In this document: piece after piece, positions 1 through 8,053 of the stretch
Numbering within the stretch: the first letter of the stretch is position 1
Layout of the letters: each line of letters begins with the position of its first letter
Source of the DNA: Paenibacillus timonensis
GTDB taxonomy: Bacteria > Bacillota > Bacilli > Paenibacillales > Paenibacillaceae
NCBI RefSeq assembly: GCF_009725205.1
Contig: NZ_WNZY01000033.1
Coordinates: forward strand, 1 to 35,728
Direction: 5' to 3'
DNA length: 35,728 nt
Notes under the pieces: model-generated
The model's database searches: none
The model's input: only the letters and a program-made list of their open reading frames with translations
What the model was told of the DNA's origin: nothing
Program-made: the position numbers and the translations under genes

Positions 1-2480
1 CCGCTGCGGCGGCTGCCGCCGAGGCCAGCGCGGCCGCCGAAGCCGCTGCTGCGGCGCTCGGCCGCGAGGAACCGGCGCTGCTCGTGCGGCTCGAGCAGCT
101 GGAGCAGGCGCGCGGCCTACAGGAAGAGGCCGCGCGCCTCGGCGCCGAGCTGCAGCGGTTCGCGGCGCAGCGCGCGGAGGGCGCGCGGCGCAAGCAAAAC
201 CTCGCCGAGCAGACGGCGAAGGAGGAGCAGCTGCTAGCCAAAGCGCAAACGCGCCAGCGCGAGCTGGAGCAGCAGCTGAAGGAAGCGGAGGTCAAGGCCG
301 AGGAGCGCCGTCTGGCGCAAGCCGCCGTACAGCTGGCTCAGCAGCTGACCTCACTGCAGGAGCAGCTCACGGCGGCGGAGTCCGAAGAGGCGGCAGGGCG
401 CTCGAACCTGCAGCAAGCATCGTCCAAGCTGGAGCAAATCGCCGCCGAAGTCGCCGCTGTGCAGCAGTCCGGGCAAATCCTTGCCGGGCAGCTCGCGGAA
501 ACCGCCGTACGGTTGGCGGCATTGGAGGAAGAAGTGCGGCAATATGCTAGCGTGCTTACAGGGGACGAAACGACGCTGCGCCAAGCGCTTAAAGCCCGCG
601 AACGCCACTTGTGGGCCGCCCGGCTCGCAGAGCAGCTGGATCACGGCGAGCCATGCCCCGTGTGCGGCTCCGCGCATCATCCGGCACCAGCACAGGCCGA
701 TGCCGAAGAGACGGCCGGCGGCGAAGCGGAGCTTGAGGCGCTAGCGGCCTTGATCGCGGAGGCTCGCGAGCTGCAATTCGCCGTCTCTCGCGACCGCGAC
801 GCTTGCGGCGCTTTGCTGCAAGCGCTCGGCCGTGACGGCGGCGAACCGGCCCCTGCGGCCGCAACGCTCGCCGCCGCTCGCGAAGCCGCCGCTACTGCCG
901 AGGCGGCCGCGCCGGACGTGCCTGCGCCAGCCCCTGCCGGCTTGGCTGCTCGCCAGCGGCAGGCTACGGCGCTGGGCGAGCGGCACGCGACTTGCCGCCG
1001 CCGGGTGGAGGCGCTGCAGCAGGAAGGCCGCGCCGCGCAAAACGCGCTGGCGGCCTTGCAGCCGCAGCGTACCGCCGCCGAAGCGGCCGCGGCAACGGCC
1101 TCCGGGCTGCTGGAGCAGGCCGCGGCGCGCAGCGCGCAACACCGCGAAGCCCTCGCGGCCAAGCGGCGCGAGTGGGTGGAGCAATACCCGGGCTTCACGC
1201 CAGAGGATGCTGCCCGGCAGATGGAGTCATTTGCCGCGAAAGATCGGTTGGCGGAAGACCTGCGTGGCCGACTGACGGTCAGCGTGCCGTTTATCGAGGA
1301 GAAGACGGCAAAGCTTCAGGCATTAGCCGGAGAAACGATCGAGTTGGACAAAACCTTGGTGCAATGGGAGGTGCAGGAGCAAAGTAAACAGGAACTTCTG
1401 CGCGAGAAACAGGAGAGGCTGCATACACTGGCTGGAGAACGCCCTGTTGAGGAGCTGCTTTCGGAAGCTAAGGAGCAGCTGACGGCCCTTCGAAAACAGG
1501 CGGAGAGCAGTCGGGTGCAGCAAACCGAAACCACAGCGCGTAGCCACGAGTTGGCCAAAGCGGAGGCGCTTGCCGGTCAAGCGGCAACGGTGGCCCGAGA
1601 GCAGAAGGCAGAGCTTCAAGCCCGCTGGCATGAGGCGCTGACGGCATCGCCTTTCGACGGAGAAACCTCCGTCCTGGACAACCTGCTCGCCCCGGGAGAA
1701 GCGGAATCCATCGCGGGTAGGGTACAGAACCACCGCAGCCGCGAACAGGAGCTGGTGATCGGCCTCAGTGAGCTGGACGCCAAGCTAGCGGGACAAACGA
1801 TTAGCGATGAGGAATGGCAGCAAAGCGAAGCGGTGCTGATCGCCGCCAAAGAGCAAGATGAGGTTGCTCTGCAACGGAAGGCCCGCGTCGAGCGGGACTG
1901 GGAGGACCTGCAGGTCCGCCACGTCCGCTGGCAGGAGTTGGAGACGGTTCGGGGCCAGTTGGAACAGGAAGCAGGTTTGCTCACCAAATTGCAGTCCGCG
2001 TTGCGCGGTAATGCCTTTGTTGAATACGTGGCGGAGGAACAGCTAATGAACGTCAGTCATGCGGCATCCCAACGTCTGCGCTTCCTGACGAAGCAACGAT
2101 ATGCCCTGGAGACGGATTCCGGCGGCGGATTCGTAATACGCGATGATGCAAGCGGCGGCGTAAAGCGTCCGGTAGCGACGTTGTCGGGCGGAGAGACTTT
2201 CTTGGCCTCGCTGGCACTGGCGCTCGCCTTGTCCGCGCAGATCCAGCTGCGCGGACAATATCCGCTGCAGTTCTTTTTCCTGGATGAAGGCTTTGGGACG
2301 CTGGATCCGGAACTGTTGGACACGGTGATTACCTCGCTGGAGCATTTGCATCACGATCATCTCTCGGTGGGGATTATTAGCCACGTCGCCGAGCTGCGGG
2401 CGCGGTTGGCCCGTAAGTTGGTCGTCATTCCTGCGGAGAGCGGGGGTGCCGGCTCCCGGATTGAGCTGGAACGGTTGTAA
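1..2480 (+). CDS. sbcC: Exonuclease subunit SbcC (Rad50-like ATPase), 5' end missing
   Basis: C-terminal part of the SbcC subunit of the SbcCD nuclease, which opens hairpins and processes DNA double-strand breaks; SbcD is the nuclease partner. The reading frame is already open at the first codon of the window (frame beginning at base 3), so the N-terminal Walker A half lies upstream. Visible parts, in order: a long coiled coil rich in Ala, Glu, Gln and Arg; the zinc-hook motif CPVC at bases 654-665, which joins two SbcC molecules; a second coiled coil; and the C-terminal ATPase half with the ABC signature LSGGETFLASLALALALS (about 2176-2230) and Walker B FFFLDEGFGTLD (about 2272-2307). The first 1.2 kb is far richer in G+C and alanine than the rest. 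The family call is secure; only the missing start is uncertain. Confidence 0.95.
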   Translation, partial: AAAAAAEASAAAEAAAAALGREEPALLVRLEQLEQARGLQEEAARLGAELQRFAAQRAEGARRKQNLAEQTAKEEQLLAKAQTRQRELEQQLKEAEVKAEERRLAQAAVQLAQQLTSLQEQLTAAESEEAAGRSNLQQASSKLEQIAAEVAAVQQSGQILAGQLAETAVRLAALEEEVRQYASVLTGDETTLRQALKARERHLWAARLAEQLDHGEPCPVCGSAHHPAPAQADAEETAGGEAELEALAALIAEARELQFAVSRDRDACGALLQALGRDGGEPAPAAATLAAAREAAATAEAAAPDVPAPAPAGLAARQRQATALGERHATCRRRVEALQQEGRAAQNALAALQPQRTAAEAAAATASGLLEQAAARSAQHREALAAKRREWVEQYPGFTPEDAARQMESFAAKDRLAEDLRGRLTVSVPFIEEKTAKLQALAGETIELDKTLVQWEVQEQSKQELLREKQERLHTLAGERPVEELLSEAKEQLTALRKQAESSRVQQTETTARSHELAKAEALAGQAATVAREQKAELQARWHEALTASPFDGETSVLDNLLAPGEAESIAGRVQNHRSREQELVIGLSELDAKLAGQTISDEEWQQSEAVLIAAKEQDEVALQRKARVERDWEDLQVRHVRWQELETVRGQLEQEAGLLTKLQSALRGNAFVEYVAEEQLMNVSHAASQRLRFLTKQRYALETDSGGGFVIRDDASGGVKRPVATLSGGETFLASLALALALSAQIQLRGQYPLQFFFLDEGFGTLDPELLDTVITSLEHLHHDHLSVGIISHVAELRARLARKLVVIPAESGGAGSRIELERL

Positions 2481-2507
2481 CGGAAACGGACGGAACGGAG
2501 GAACGGT

Positions 2508-3251
2508 ATGAAAATACGGGTGCTGATCGCGGATGACAACTCTTTTATCCGCGAGGGGATGCGGATCATATTGAACAGCTTCGAGGAATTCGAGGTGTCG
2601 GAGACGGTGCAGGACGGGCAGGAGGCGGTCGATTACTGCCGGCGAAATCCGGTGGATGTCGCGCTGCTGGACGTGCGGATGCCGAACCTGAACGGTGTGG
2701 AAGCGACCCGATTGTTGACGGAGGAAGGGTTGGCAAAGCCGTTGATCCTGACTACGTTCGACGACGATGAATACATTATGGATGCCATCCGTTTCGGGGC
2801 CAAAGGGTACTTGCTGAAAAACAATGATCCGGAACGGATCCGCGACGCCATCAAAAGCGTGTATTACGGCCATAACGTCCTGCAGGACGTTGTGCTGGAT
2901 AAGCTGAAGCAGTCGCTCGCCTCCGGTGCAGTCCCTAGGGAAGCCGTTACGCAAGCGAAGCCGGAACACCAGGACGCTCGGGCGGATGAGGTTGCTCCGG
3001 CTCCCGCTTCAGCTGCGGTTCCGATATCGGAAAATCCCGGTCTGCCACCGATTGATCTGGATCCGTTCACCGAACGGGAACTGGAGGTCATGTCGCGAAT
3101 TGCCAAGGGGTTATCCAACAAGGAAATCGCCAAGGAAATTTTCATTTCCGAGGGAACCGTGGCCAATTACATTACCTCGATCCTGAACAAAACCGGGCTG
3201 GAACACCGCACGCAAATCGCCATATATTATTTGACTGGAAGGACTCGCTAG
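2508..3251 (+). CDS. NarL/LuxR-family response regulator
   Basis: DNA-binding response regulator, 247 residues. The receiver domain has the acidic pair D9/D10, the likely phospho-acceptor D55 in LLDVRMP, and the conserved Lys in KGYLLKN. A Pro/Ala-rich linker of roughly 45 residues (about 138-182) separates it from a C-terminal LuxR-type helix-turn-helix (FTERELEVMSRIAKGLSNKE and following). NarL-type regulators are usually 210-220 residues, so the linker is long. A good ribosome-binding site (GGAGG) precedes the ATG. The sensor kinase starts 3 bp after the stop, so the two are co-transcribed. The ABC exporter genes downstream are the likely target, as in the LnrJK-LnrLMN, LiaRS and DesRK types of system; that link is inferred from position. 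Confidence 0.93.
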   Translation: MKIRVLIADDNSFIREGMRIILNSFEEFEVSETVQDGQEAVDYCRRNPVDVALLDVRMPNLNGVEATRLLTEEGLAKPLILTTFDDDEYIMDAIRFGAKGYLLKNNDPERIRDAIKSVYYGHNVLQDVVLDKLKQSLASGAVPREAVTQAKPEHQDARADEVAPAPASAAVPISENPGLPPIDLDPFTERELEVMSRIAKGLSNKEIAKEIFISEGTVANYITSILNKTGLEHRTQIAIYYLTGRTR

Positions 3252-3254
3252 CCT

Positions 3255-4367
3255 ATGGAAAGTTGGAGCCTCGGCAAAAGATGGCTTGTGCTTGGCCTTG
3301 CAGTCGCCCTGATCTATGCGGTGGAACCGTCCCCGTCCCCTCGGCTGATCTTATTTATCCTGCTTTATCTGGCTTTGGATCTCACGGCGCTCTTGCTTCA
3401 CAAAACGGGTTATCGGGACGCTATTTATGGGATATTGATCGTATACTGCTCCGTTTGCGCGGTTTACGTCAACCCCGAGTTCGCACTCCTGCTGCCGCCA
3501 AGCGCCTATGAAACGGCGAGAGGGATCGCCCCGCGTATTGCCGTAACGGTCTTGCTGACGATCCCGCTGCTATTCCTGGAGGCGCCGCTTTCAGAGGTTT
3601 ATGCGTTTATCGCGGCGGTTAGCTTGTTTGACGGGATCTACATCCGGCACCTATTGTTGCGCCGGGTCCGGCAGGAGGAACAACTCGACAAACTGCGTCT
3701 GGATCAGGAGAAGCTGCGGAAGCAACTGCACGGTAATCGGGAGTTCATTCGGGCTTCGGAATACACGTTCAAGCTGGAGGAACGAAACCGGCTCTCCCAG
3801 GAAATTCACGACGGCGTCGGCCATTCGATGACAGGAGCGCTGATCCAGATGGAGGCAGCCAAACGGGTGCTGCATACCGATCCGGCAGGGGCGGAGAAAC
3901 TGCTGCAAAATGCGATCGGCATCGCCCAGGAATCGATAGAGCAAATCCGCCAAACGCTCAAGAATATGAAACCTCCGGTGGAACAGCTAGGCATTCACCG
4001 GTTGAGAAATACCGTGGAAGCCTTCGGTAGCCGTTCCGGGCTGCAGACCTCGGTCGTTCACCAAGGGGATCTGGAGAAGATTACACCGCTTTTCTGGAAG
4101 ATCATTCATGACAATGTAACGGAAGCATTGACTAATACGGCCAAATACGGAGAGGCTACCTCCGTTCAAGTCGAAGTACGGGTGCTCGGCAAATGGATTC
4201 AATCCGTCGTTACGGATAATGGGCGAGGGCAGGCCAAAATCGTCAAAGGCATGGGCCTGCTCGGTATGGAGGAGCGCACGGCTGCGGTCAACGGCACGGT
4301 AATCGCGGATGGGACGCAGGGATTCAAGGTGACGACGTTGATTCCGTACGTCCCATCCAAGGAATGA
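3255..4367 (+). CDS. Sensor histidine kinase (HisKA_3 / HPK7 type)
   Basis: Membrane sensor kinase, 370 residues, partner of the response regulator just upstream. The first 130 residues contain about four to five hydrophobic helices with almost no extracellular loop, as in sensors that detect signals in or at the membrane. A short coiled coil (about 138-165) leads into the HisKA_3 dimerisation domain with the phospho-acceptor H185 in QEIHDGVGHS. The ATP-binding domain has the N box (E290-N294 in TEALTN), the G1 box DNGRG (321-325) and the G2 box GMGLLGM (332-338). The start codon follows the regulator stop by 3 bp, with GGAAGG upstream. The ligand is unknown. By gene neighbourhood it resembles LnrJ of B. 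subtilis, which senses membrane-active linear polyenes, but sequence alone cannot confirm the same signal. Confidence 0.92.
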   Translation: MESWSLGKRWLVLGLAVALIYAVEPSPSPRLILFILLYLALDLTALLLHKTGYRDAIYGILIVYCSVCAVYVNPEFALLLPPSAYETARGIAPRIAVTVLLTIPLLFLEAPLSEVYAFIAAVSLFDGIYIRHLLLRRVRQEEQLDKLRLDQEKLRKQLHGNREFIRASEYTFKLEERNRLSQEIHDGVGHSMTGALIQMEAAKRVLHTDPAGAEKLLQNAIGIAQESIEQIRQTLKNMKPPVEQLGIHRLRNTVEAFGSRSGLQTSVVHQGDLEKITPLFWKIIHDNVTEALTNTAKYGEATSVQVEVRVLGKWIQSVVTDNGRGQAKIVKGMGLLGMEERTAAVNGTVIADGTQGFKVTTLIPYVPSKE

Positions 4368-4422
4368 AGAACCTCACCCCTCCTTGTCCGGCCCCGGCGA
4401 CAACATGAACATTCTCATGCGC

Positions 4423-4464
4423 AAAGGATGAACTTATGCACTGACATAAGGGCATCCTTTTTTT
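4423..4464 (+). terminator. Intrinsic terminator after the two-component genes
   Basis: AAAGGATG (4423-4430) pairs with CATCCTTT (4453-4460), and an inner TTATG (4434-4438) pairs with CATAA (4445-4449) around a 6-base loop; a run of seven T follows (4458-4464). It lies 55 bp after the kinase stop codon and separates the two-component genes from the ABC exporter genes. Confidence 0.8.
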
Positions 4465-4471
4465 CTACAAT
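4441..4471 (+). promoter_or_regulatory. Possible activator-dependent promoter of the ABC exporter operon
   Basis: TACAAT (4466-4471) is a good -10 box. The best -35 match is CTGACA (4441-4446), but the spacing is 19 bp, longer than the preferred 17. The dyad TTATG-N6-CATAA (4434-4449) overlaps the -35 area. A weak -35 with an overlapping dyad is the usual look of a promoter switched on by a response regulator; this reading is inference. The region overlaps the upstream terminator. Confidence 0.4.
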
Positions 4472-4508
4472 AGGGTCATGAACAAGAAGCAGGAATGGAG
4501 AGGTTGCA

Positions 4509-5444
4509 ATGAATGTATTGGAGATTCACGGACTGACGAAAAAATTTGGCGACTTCATCGCAGTTGACAATATGTCCTTATCCGTTAAGGAAGGAGAAAT
4601 TTTCGGGTTCCTTGGCTCCAATGGCGCCGGCAAAAGCACAACGATCCATCTGGTTGCCTCGCTGCTGCGTCCGACAAGCGGGGAAATCCGGATCCTGGAT
4701 CAAGATATCGTCAAGCACAGCCGTTTTGCCAAAATGAATCTGGGGATCGTACCGCAGGATTTGGCAATCTATCAGGACATGACCGCTTATGAAAACGTGA
4801 AGTTCTTCGCTGGACTGTACGGCTTACGGGGAGCGGAACTCAAAGAACGGGCAGAGGAAGCGCTGCGATTTGTCGGGTTGGAGGATAAAGCTAAAAGCTT
4901 TCCGAAGAACTTCTCCGGTGGGATGAAGCGCCGGCTTAACATCGCTTGCGCCATTGCACACCGGCCGAAGCTGATCATTATGGATGAACCTACGGTCGGC
5001 ATCGACCCACAGTCGAGGAACTACATTCTGACCTCTGTGCGCAAGTTGAACGAAATGGGCTGCACGATTATTTATACCAGCCATTACATGGAGGAAGTCG
5101 AAGAAATTTGCTCCCGAATTGCCATCATCGACCACGGGAAGATCATCGCCGACGGCACGAAAGAGCAACTGATCGCTACGATTACCGATGTGAAGGAAGT
5201 GCGCATTGAACTGAAACAAGACGGCGAGACTTTTCTAGACCTCATTCGGACATTGCCCGGGGTACGCAGTGTAACGGCACAGGAAGAGATCATTCGTATT
5301 TACAGTGATTTGTCGGTCGATAACCTGAGCGGTATCTTGAAGCGGTTGATCGACGGCGGGGCGGTGATCCGTTCCGTCGAGGAGCAGGAACCGAATCTGG
5401 AGACGGTGTTCCTGACGCTAACCGGACGCAATTTGCGGGACTAG
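4509..5444 (+). CDS. ABC transporter ATP-binding protein (LnrL-like)
   Basis: ATPase subunit of a drug or lipid exporter, 311 residues. It has Walker A GSNGAGKS (36-43), the Q-loop at Q83, the signature FSGGMKR (135-141), Walker B LIIMDEP (155-161) and the H-loop H192. About 90 residues after the nucleotide-binding domain form the C-terminal extension usual for ABC-2 type exporters such as DrrA, CcmA-like and LnrL proteins. It is followed by two ABC-2 permease genes, giving a transporter with one ATPase and two different membrane subunits. A two-component system lies directly upstream. The length, order and pairing match B. subtilis LnrLMN, which confers resistance to linearmycins; the substrate here is not shown by the sequence. 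Confidence 0.93.
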   Translation: MNVLEIHGLTKKFGDFIAVDNMSLSVKEGEIFGFLGSNGAGKSTTIHLVASLLRPTSGEIRILDQDIVKHSRFAKMNLGIVPQDLAIYQDMTAYENVKFFAGLYGLRGAELKERAEEALRFVGLEDKAKSFPKNFSGGMKRRLNIACAIAHRPKLIIMDEPTVGIDPQSRNYILTSVRKLNEMGCTIIYTSHYMEEVEEICSRIAIIDHGKIIADGTKEQLIATITDVKEVRIELKQDGETFLDLIRTLPGVRSVTAQEEIIRIYSDLSVDNLSGILKRLIDGGAVIRSVEEQEPNLETVFLTLTGRNLRD

Positions 5445-5489
5445 GGCGACGGTCGGTACATCGGATCGCTTAAGGAGGAGATCAGAAGA

Positions 5490-6623
5490 ATGAATACATT
5501 ATCCATCGCGCTCAAAGAACTCAAGAGGGAGACGCGCAACCGTTGGACGCTCGTGTTCATGCTGGCGTTTCCGATCGTGCTGATGTTGATTCTGGGCACG
5601 GCTCTGTCGAACGCCTTCGGGGGTACGGCCCAGGTGGGGGATATCCGCGTGCTGGTTCGGGATAACGGTGAAAATCCGGCTTTAACTCAGGCCTTTGGAA
5701 TCTTTGTCAAAGAAACCGCCGACATGGGGTTGTCATTCGAGTCGCTCGCAACCGAAATAGACGGCCGATCGGAGGTCGAGAAGGGCCATTACGACGAATA
5801 CGTAGAATTGGGGCGTCAAGGCATGTCGCTTTATTTAAGCGGCCGGAATGCGATTCAGAGCAATGTTGTGCAAGGCATGATGGCTGCCTTTGCGGAGCAA
5901 TACAATGCAATTCTAGCCATTGAGAAGAATACACCGGGCCAGGCAGCCGCGGCTATGGCCGCAAGTTCAATGAAAACGAGGGATTATATCAAGGAGACGT
6001 CGATCACGGCCGATCGCCAGCCGGGTTCGCTTGATTATTACGCGTTGGCCATGACCTCCATGATCGCCTTGTGGAGTTCGCTTTCCGCCAGCCGGCTGAT
6101 CTCCGGGGAGATCCGGCAGGGAACCAGCACACGGCTTGCGGCGTCCCCGATAGGCAAAGGGGAGATTTTCGCCGGTAAGGTGCTTGGCAACCTCGTGATT
6201 AACATGCTGTGCGTACTCATCCTCATTCTGTTCAGCAAATTCGCCTTTCAGGCTTATTGGGGAAATCATCCGGCTGCCGTCCTCGCCGTCTTGGGCTCGG
6301 AGGTCGTTATGGGCGTCAGTCTAGGTCTGGCCGTAAGCTATGTCTTGAAAGATGCGGCTACGCAGGGCGTACTCATGATCCTGACTCAGGTAGCGTCATT
6401 TTTCGGCGGAGCTTATTTTCCAATGGGGGCGGATGAAGACTTGGGTGTTATCGGTTATGCGGCGAACCTATCGCCGATCCGGTGGGCTAACGTAGCGATC
6501 ACACGGATTATCTATAACGATCAGGTGTCGGTGATGTGGCCGGTCGTGGCTTTAAACTTGAGTCTCGCCATCGTCTTGTTGGCTGCGGCAGCGTGGATGA
6601 TGCGACGTAAGGAGGGATTGTAA
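5490..6623 (+). CDS. ABC-2 type permease, first membrane subunit (LnrM-like)
   Basis: Membrane subunit of the exporter, 377 residues. The topology is typical of ABC-2 permeases. A first membrane helix lies at about 24-42 (FMLAFPIVLMLILGTALS). An extracellular domain of about 140 residues follows, then a C-terminal block of about five helices from roughly residue 185 to 370, with the usual conserved stretch around SASRLISGEIRQGTSTRLAA between the first two. The start ATG has a strong AAGGAGGAG site 8 bp upstream. The stop is separated from the next permease start by 1 bp, so the two are translated together. It probably forms a heterodimer with the next gene product. Confidence 0.88.
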   Translation: MNTLSIALKELKRETRNRWTLVFMLAFPIVLMLILGTALSNAFGGTAQVGDIRVLVRDNGENPALTQAFGIFVKETADMGLSFESLATEIDGRSEVEKGHYDEYVELGRQGMSLYLSGRNAIQSNVVQGMMAAFAEQYNAILAIEKNTPGQAAAAMAASSMKTRDYIKETSITADRQPGSLDYYALAMTSMIALWSSLSASRLISGEIRQGTSTRLAASPIGKGEIFAGKVLGNLVINMLCVLILILFSKFAFQAYWGNHPAAVLAVLGSEVVMGVSLGLAVSYVLKDAATQGVLMILTQVASFFGGAYFPMGADEDLGVIGYAANLSPIRWANVAITRIIYNDQVSVMWPVVALNLSLAIVLLAAAAWMMRRKEGL

Positions 6624-6624
6624 C

Positions 6625-7779
6625 ATGATCAAGGACATTTGGTGGCTCTCTTCCCATATCTTGCGAACGACGTTTCGAAAACGCAATAATTTGATTTTGT
6701 ATGTTGGCTTGCCGCTAGCCGGAATTTTGTTAACGATGCTGATGTACGGCAACGTTGGAGAGACCGGCCTCAGGGTAGGCGTCGTGAATCAGGACGGGAA
6801 TGAGACGATTGCTGCGGATACGGTTCGGTTTCTGGAAGGGCTGGACCAGATTCGGTTGACGAAAGTAACGGAGACGGAACTTCGCGAACAACTTGCGTCC
6901 GGGAAACTGGACAGCGGTCTTGTGCTAGCTGCGGGTTATTCGCAAAGCATTCTTACGGGTAAGCCTGACCATATCGGCATCCAATCGGTCAAAGGAGCAC
7001 AGGTTACCGCGTACATGAAAGCGATGCTGTACAATTATACCGGGAATTTGGCCGCGCTTAGCCGAGCGGCCCAGGGGGACGAGACGAAGTTTGCCCGTCT
7101 TTATGCAGATTACCAGAACCCCAGCATGAAGCTGACCGTTCAGTCGGCCGATAGCTCCGCGGAGAAGAAGCAGGCAATGACGTATCAAACGATCGGCTTC
7201 CTGATCATGTTCATGATGATGTCGGCGGTAAATTTGTCGGAGTTGATTCTGAAGAGCAGAGAGGACCGCACCTTCTTCCGTGTCATTTCCTCGCCGATCA
7301 ACGCCCGAAATTTCGTGATCGCCAACATTATCGTGAATTTAGTCGTGATGGCGGTGCAGATTATATTGACTCTGTTATTCTTGGAAAAGGTGTTCCGGAT
7401 CGATACCGGAATTCCGTTCGGGCGAATGGCCCTGCTTCTGATGTTGTTCTCCCTGGTATCGATCAGCCTGTCTCTCGTCATCGTTGCTTTCTCCAAAAAC
7501 AGCGGAGTCTCTGGCGCATTGCAGAACATTATCATTACGCCGACCTGTTTGCTCGCAGGCTGCTTCTTCCCGAGCGAGATCATGCCTGCGGCGGTGCGGC
7601 AGGTATCCGAATTTATGCCGCAGCACTGGGTACTGCAATCGATCGAAACGCTGCAGCAAGGCGAAGGTCTTGCCCGGATCTGGTTTAACCTGTCCGTACT
7701 GGCCGCGTTCGCCCTAGTCTTCTTCTTGCTTGCGGCCTACAAGATCGGACGCAACAACGACACACGCAATTTCATATAA
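6625..7779 (+). CDS. ABC-2 type permease, second membrane subunit (LnrN-like)
   Basis: Second membrane subunit of the exporter, 384 residues, with the same layout as its neighbour. One N-terminal helix lies at about 25-41, then an external domain that includes the VGVVNQDGNET stretch common to this family, and a C-terminal bundle of about six helices starting near residue 190. The ribosome-binding site AAGGAGGG lies inside the end of the preceding gene, which points to translational coupling. No terminator is obvious directly after it; instead a copy of a dispersed repeat begins 1 bp after the stop codon. The membrane topology and position make the assignment firm; the transported compound is unknown. 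Confidence 0.88.
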   Translation: MIKDIWWLSSHILRTTFRKRNNLILYVGLPLAGILLTMLMYGNVGETGLRVGVVNQDGNETIAADTVRFLEGLDQIRLTKVTETELREQLASGKLDSGLVLAAGYSQSILTGKPDHIGIQSVKGAQVTAYMKAMLYNYTGNLAALSRAAQGDETKFARLYADYQNPSMKLTVQSADSSAEKKQAMTYQTIGFLIMFMMMSAVNLSELILKSREDRTFFRVISSPINARNFVIANIIVNLVVMAVQIILTLLFLEKVFRIDTGIPFGRMALLLMLFSLVSISLSLVIVAFSKNSGVSGALQNIIITPTCLLAGCFFPSEIMPAAVRQVSEFMPQHWVLQSIETLQQGEGLARIWFNLSVLAAFALVFFLLAAYKIGRNNDTRNFI

Positions 7780-7780
7780 A

Positions 7781-7851
7781 GTAGTTCAAAAGTCGTCTTT
7801 TGATCATGAAGCGTAAACGATGAAGCGGATTCGGCGTCGAATCTTGAATTC
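7781..7851 (-). repeat. Partial copy of a dispersed intergenic repeat (reverse orientation)
   Basis: Read on the - strand this segment matches the repeat copy at 25316-25386. The 17 bases GAATTCAAGATTCGACG are identical, and the following ATCCGCT, GCTTC, TGATC, AAAG, GACT, TGAAC and AC blocks appear in the same order with small differences. It sits immediately after the last exporter gene. It contains only the right-hand half of the element. Confidence 0.75.
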
Positions 7852-7876
7852 AAATCCATAAATAACTTATTTACTC

Positions 7877-7918
7877 GTGATGTACATCACAGATACAGTA
7901 TCACCCTGCTGTTATACT
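7877..7918 (+). promoter_or_regulatory. Promoter with an Fnr/CRP-type palindrome centred near -41.5
   Basis: GTGATGTACATCAC (7877-7890) is a perfect 14-bp palindrome. With its flanks it reads CGTGA-N6-TCACA, nine of ten defined bases of the TGTGA-N6-TCACA site known for B. subtilis Fnr and the CRP family. A good -10 box TATACT lies at 7913-7918 with no convincing -35. If transcription starts near 7925, the palindrome centre (7883.5) is at about -41.5, the class II activator position. The palindrome and -10 are seen; the regulator identity is inferred. Confidence 0.6.
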
Positions 7919-7924
7919 ACAGTT

Positions 7925-8053
7925 AGCCGACATCATATTTGCAAGCACCCCGCCGGACGTATTGGTGACAGAGAGCGTTACGCGATTTTCCGTCCAATAC
8001 GTCCGTGCGACCAGCCAACTCATTATTGAGGCGGCAGGGTGCTTCTTTTTTTT
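7925..8053 (+). ncRNA. Candidate structured small RNA or leader ending in a terminator
   Basis: A putative transcript of about 130 nt from the promoter just upstream. CGGACGTATTGG (7954-7965) pairs perfectly with CCAATACGTCCG (7994-8005), a 12-bp helix. An outer helix joins AAGCACCC (7943-7950) to GGGTGCTT (8037-8044), and CGCC/GGCG (7951-7954, 8030-8033) can compete with the edge of the inner helix. A run of eight T (8046-8053) follows, so the outer helix can act as the terminator. No open reading frame of note lies inside. It ends 55 bp before the hit gene, so it is either a separate small RNA or an attenuated leader. I do not recognise it as a known RNA family. Confidence 0.45.

Noticed and set aside
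677..1198. Long reverse-strand open frame inside sbcC (173 codons), plus others in the same area
   Set aside because: It mirrors the GC-rich coding strand; the product is a low-complexity Ala/Ser/Arg string without a ribosome-binding site or family signal, while sbcC motifs are clear on the + strand.
2043..2969. 308-codon reverse-strand frame across the end of sbcC and start of the response regulator
   Set aside because: It overlaps two certain genes, has no recognisable domain and no good start site; it is a shadow of the codon pattern on the other strand.
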